Below are positions 6,185-8,525 of a DNA stretch of 8,525 nt, in pieces (the stretch's first letter is position 1; each line of letters opens with the position of its first letter). The notes under the pieces are model-generated. The model was given only the letters and a program-made list of their open reading frames with translations. It did no database searches and was not told the origin of the DNA. Source of the DNA: an uncultured Collinsella sp. (GTDB lineage: Bacteria; Actinomycetota; Coriobacteriia; Coriobacteriales; Coriobacteriaceae); the NCBI GenBank assembly GCA_934654625.1, contig CAKUGM010000058.1, forward strand, positions 1 through 8,525, given 5' to 3'. A program made the translations under genes and the position numbers.

Positions 6185-6229
6185 AAAATCCCCTTTAGAA
6201 TGCGTTGGACCGTGTCTGAAGGGGATTTT
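6185..6229. terminator. Intrinsic terminator, possibly bidirectional, between convergent genes
   Basis: AAAATCCCCTT (6185-6195) pairs with AAGGGGATTTT (6219-6229) around a 23-base loop, followed by T and GCT. On the minus strand the same stem is also followed by a short T run (ATTTTGCTG). It lies 47 bp after the stop of the unknown gene and downstream of the convergent PTS IIB gene, so it could end transcripts from both sides. The long loop lowers confidence in its strength. Confidence 0.75.
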
Positions 6230-6359
6230 TGCTATCTAGATTCACCAATGCACGAATACTAGATGCTCGCCGCGTCTATCCGTTGGCCGAGCAATATACG
6301 CACCGGTCAACACGACCGTTTCCATGGAGTTAATCGTCCGATGCGAACGGCCCTGCCCC

Positions 6360-6659
6360 CTACTCGCTCAGCGCCAAAACAGCCTGGTCGAGAACGTCGG
6401 AAGCACGATAGTTGAGATAGTTGTCGGACGTGACAACCACGACCTTCTTTGCGCCCGCGCCTTCAAATGCCTCTTTAGCATCGCTGACCATCGGCGCAAG
6501 CATAATCAAATCAGCGTTGGAAATCTGATTGACCGCATCGCTCGCCGGCAGCGCCTCGACATCGATATCAAGGCCGCGCTCTTCAATGAGTTCGCGCATC
6601 TTTACGACCAAAAGGCTCGAGGTAATGCTCATCGTGCAGCACACGGTAACTTTTTTCAT
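6360..6659 (-). CDS. Orphan PTS lactose/cellobiose-family IIB component
   Basis: A soluble 99-residue phosphotransfer protein. The N-terminus MKKVTVCCTMSITSSLLVVK matches the IIB fold of the cellobiose/lactose PTS family, in which a cysteine in the first loop carries the phosphate. By alignment the active cysteine is Cys8, the second of a Cys7-Cys8 pair. The C-terminal NYLNYRASDVLDQAVLAL (80-97) matches the family's usual end. An AGGAAGGG site (6667-6674) seven bases upstream fixes the ATG at 6659, although the frame is open further upstream. No IIA or IIC gene of this family is in the window. The gene follows the MglC-like permease but is separated from it by a strong terminator. It may be a partner of a distant PTS or have a regulatory role; this cannot be settled here. 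Confidence 0.88.
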   Translation of the reverse strand: MKKVTVCCTMSITSSLLVVKMRELIEERGLDIDVEALPASDAVNQISNADLIMLAPMVSDAKEAFEGAGAKKVVVVTSDNYLNYRASDVLDQAVLALSE

Positions 6660-6699
6660 GGGAACACCCTTCCTGCAGCTGTCGGTGTAAGCGGTGGGC

Positions 6700-6738
6700 A
6701 AAAAGGGCCCCTGTTCGCGAGTCGGACGAACAGGGGCC
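6700..6738 (-). terminator. Strong intrinsic terminator between the permease and the IIB gene
   Basis: On the minus strand GGCCCCTGTTCG (6738-6727) pairs perfectly with CGAACAGGGGCC (6717-6706) around a 9-base loop. One C and five T follow (6704-6700). The hairpin begins six bases after the permease stop. It should end most mgl transcripts. The IIB gene begins 41 bases further on with no recognisable promoter in between. Confidence 0.93.
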
Positions 6739-6744
6739 GAGGGG

Positions 6745-8400
6745 CTACTTCTTCTGGACGTACTTGAGGCAGTCAAGGGTGACAGCGACAAGAATGATCA
6801 GACCAGAGAACACGAACTGAAGGTTGGTGTCGATACCCAGAATGGTAAGGGCATACGTCAAAGCGGTGAAGATCAACACGCCGACGGTCACACCGGAAAT
6901 CTTACCGATACCACCGGTGAAGGACACGCCGCCAACAACGCAAGCTGCGATGGCGTCCATCTCCCAGCCCTGGCCGTATGCGGCGGAACCGGAACCGACC
7001 ATGCGGATGCACTCGAGCCAAGAACCGAAGCCGTACAGAACACCAGCGAGAATGAAGGCGCCGATGGAAACGGCAAAGACGTTGATGCCGGACACGGAAG
7101 CGGCCTCGGGGTTGCCACCGACGGCGAACATGTTCTTACCGAACGTGGTCTTGTTCCAAATGAACCACACGACCACGATGGCAGCGATAGCCCACAGAAT
7201 GATGGTGGGGAAACCGCCAATGCGCGGAGTCACCATTGCGGGGATCTTAGGATTGATCGAACCGAAGGAAACGCCCTTGGTTGCATAGGTAACGAGACCG
7301 AAGATGACAAGCATGTTGGCCATCGTCGAGATGAACCAGTGCATCTTGAACTTAGCGGTAAAGAAGCCTGCAATCGCAGAGAACGCGGTGCACAGAACGA
7401 TGCACACGAGGAGCGCCAGGAGGATCTGGGCCACGAGAGGCATGGTGGAGAAGTCGAAGGCAACGCCAAAGACGGTACCGGTGTTAGGACCAGCATGCAT
7501 GATGATGGTCGAAGCCACCATACTCATACCGACCATACGACCGATCGACAGGTCGGTACCGGTCTGAAGAATCAGGCCGGCAACGCCCAGGGCCAGGAAC
7601 ATACGCGGCGAAGCCTGCTGGAAAATGTTCAGCACGTTTTGCATCGTAAGCAGCTGCGTGCCCTTGACCATCGGCGTGATGGCGCACAGGGCGATAAAGA
7701 TCAGTGCGATGGCGATGTACAGGCCGTTGTTGAGAAGGAACGTGCGCGTGTTGAACGTGTACTTGTAGTTCTCCCAGCGCTGGGCCATGTTCTCGCCAAA
7801 CGTGAACTTGCCGATGCGCAGCAAATCGATCATGTGATAGCGATAGGCGAATGCCTCGTGCTCGCGATCCTTGATCTGCTGCAGCTCCTGCTGATAGGTC
7901 ACCTTAGCGTCGAACTGCTTGTTCTTATAGACGTACTTCTCGTCTTTGATCTCGGCCTGATCGGTGATGCCGGCGATGCTTGCCTGATGCTCTTTCTCGA
8001 GGTCAGCGAGCTTCTTCTGGTATCTAGCCTTAGCGGCCTCGCGCTCGGCGGCGCAGCTTGCCTTGACGGGAGCGAGGTACTCGGTCTCAAAGTGAGCCTT
8101 CAGATAGTTCTCGGCATCGGCGATAAGCGTCTCGACCTGCTTTTTATTCTGAGCCTCGACCTGCTTGGCCTTCTCCATCTGAGCCTTATAGCCCTCGATA
8201 GTCTTGTCGCGCTCGTCCTTGGTGAGAACGCGATCGCTCTTGGCGGCGTCGATGCTGCTCTGAAGCTCAACGACACGCGTGGTGCCTTCGGCGCGCAGAG
8301 CATCGACCTTTTTCTGGATCTCGCTTACATAGCTATCGATCGGTTGGATGAGCTTTGTCTCCTCTTCGACCGACAGGATCTTACCGGATGCGGTAGGCAT
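6745..8400 (-). CDS. mglC: Mgl-type galactoside ABC transporter permease with long coiled-coil-like N-terminus
   Basis: The membrane subunit of a galactose/methyl-galactoside ABC importer, 551 residues. Residues from about 226 to the end are a full ribose/galactose-type permease (BPD_transp_2 family): first membrane helix near 226-243, LQTGTDLSIGRMVG at 278-291, the ATPase-contacting GGNPEAASVSGIN at 428-440, and MDAIAACVVGGVSFTGGIG at 481-499. Residues about 20-190 are instead highly charged, rich in K, E, Q and A with a coiled-coil look, and have no membrane segment, so they probably lie in the cytoplasm. E. coli MglC is about 336 residues and lacks this part. The chosen ATG at 8400 is nine bases after GAAGGGG; the ATG at 8409 touches that ribosome site and is less likely. 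The gene starts 18 bases after the ATPase stop, in the same operon. Confidence 0.9.
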   Translation of the reverse strand: MPTASGKILSVEEETKLIQPIDSYVSEIQKKVDALRAEGTTRVVELQSSIDAAKSDRVLTKDERDKTIEGYKAQMEKAKQVEAQNKKQVETLIADAENYLKAHFETEYLAPVKASCAAEREAAKARYQKKLADLEKEHQASIAGITDQAEIKDEKYVYKNKQFDAKVTYQQELQQIKDREHEAFAYRYHMIDLLRIGKFTFGENMAQRWENYKYTFNTRTFLLNNGLYIAIALIFIALCAITPMVKGTQLLTMQNVLNIFQQASPRMFLALGVAGLILQTGTDLSIGRMVGMSMVASTIIMHAGPNTGTVFGVAFDFSTMPLVAQILLALLVCIVLCTAFSAIAGFFTAKFKMHWFISTMANMLVIFGLVTYATKGVSFGSINPKIPAMVTPRIGGFPTIILWAIAAIVVVWFIWNKTTFGKNMFAVGGNPEAASVSGINVFAVSIGAFILAGVLYGFGSWLECIRMVGSGSAAYGQGWEMDAIAACVVGGVSFTGGIGKISGVTVGVLIFTALTYALTILGIDTNLQFVFSGLIILVAVTLDCLKYVQKK

Positions 8401-8418
8401 GTGTTCCATCCCCTTCGT

Positions 8419-8525
8419 TTACAGATACTTAGCACTCAAGCGGAGCAGCTCTTCCTGGTTCGTCTCCTTGGTGTTGACGATGCCGGAGAGGTGCCCGTTG
8501 GACATGACGCCGATGCGGTTGGTGA
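8419..8525 (-). CDS. mglA: Sugar ABC transporter ATP-binding protein (MglA-like), C-terminal 34 residues only
   Basis: Only the last 34 codons are in the window; the rest lies beyond the right edge. The visible peptide includes [14 protein letters not shown] and ends [11 protein letters not shown]. This matches the C-terminal end of the second nucleotide-binding domain in MglA/RbsA-type ATPases, just after the D-loop and H-loop region. These proteins hold two ATPase domains and drive import through the permease encoded next. Position immediately upstream of the MglC-like gene supports the call. The catalytic motifs themselves cannot be seen. Confidence 0.85.
   Translation of the reverse strand, partial: TNRIGVMSNGHLSGIVNTKETNQEELLRLSAKYL

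Noticed and set aside
6304..6318. A small hairpin CGGTC-AACAC-GACCG after the unknown gene
   Set aside because: Five base pairs with only three following T make a poor terminator, and a better one lies upstream at 6185-6229.
1..8525. CRISPR arrays, insertion sequences, phage genes, toxin-antitoxin pairs or known defence genes
   Set aside because: No regularly spaced repeats, transposase or integrase motifs, or defence domains were seen on either strand. The genes read as ordinary transport, regulation and metabolism.

Overview
This window reads as a chromosomal carbohydrate-uptake region from a Gram-positive bacterium of moderately high GC. The best guess is Actinomycetota, class Coriobacteriia, resembling Collinsella. 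That guess rests on codon use, the mixture of mannose-family PTS and Mgl-type ABC genes, and general protein resemblance. No taxonomic marker was tested, so it is an inference.

Left edge (minus strand, 1-114): the 5' part of ssrA (tmRNA), cut by the window edge just inside its tag-coding stretch. Behind it (115-292) lies a short intergenic region with a -10-like box enclosed by a perfect 10-bp inverted repeat.

Region 293-3481 (minus strand) is a compact three-gene operon. It encodes a mannose-family PTS IIB, a single protein fusing IIC and IID, and a two-domain SIS sugar-phosphate isomerase/deglycase. Intergenic gaps are about 9 nt. No IIA gene is present. The likely pathway is import and phosphorylation of an amino sugar or fructosamine (Amadori-type) compound, followed by cytoplasmic conversion by the SIS enzyme. 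Divergent from it (3656-4369, plus) is a GntR/HutC-family repressor with a UTRA effector domain. The shared 174-bp intergenic region carries a perfect TTGTATATACAA dyad overlapping candidate promoters in both directions, so this looks like one locally controlled regulon.

Region 4370-6233 (plus strand) holds two monocistronic-looking genes. The first is a YjjU-type patatin-like serine lipase (4523-5392), preceded by several short dyads and followed by a strong 13-bp-stem terminator. The second is a small acidic protein of unknown function (5688-6137), also preceded by two dyads and followed by a terminator that may work in both directions.

Region 6360-8525 (minus strand) is the distal part of an Mgl-type galactoside ABC operon. 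It holds the last 34 codons of the ATPase (MglA-like), then a permease (MglC-like) with an unusual charged, coiled-coil-like N-terminal extension of roughly 190 residues. A strong intrinsic terminator follows, and beyond it an orphan lactose/cellobiose-family PTS IIB of 99 residues. The substrate-binding protein and most of the ATPase lie beyond the right edge.

Nothing here is a clearly new defence or mobile system. The items most worth following up are the coiled-coil permease, the terminator-separated orphan IIB, the IIC-IID fusion operon lacking a IIA gene, and the dyad-rich promoter regions of the patatin and unknown genes.
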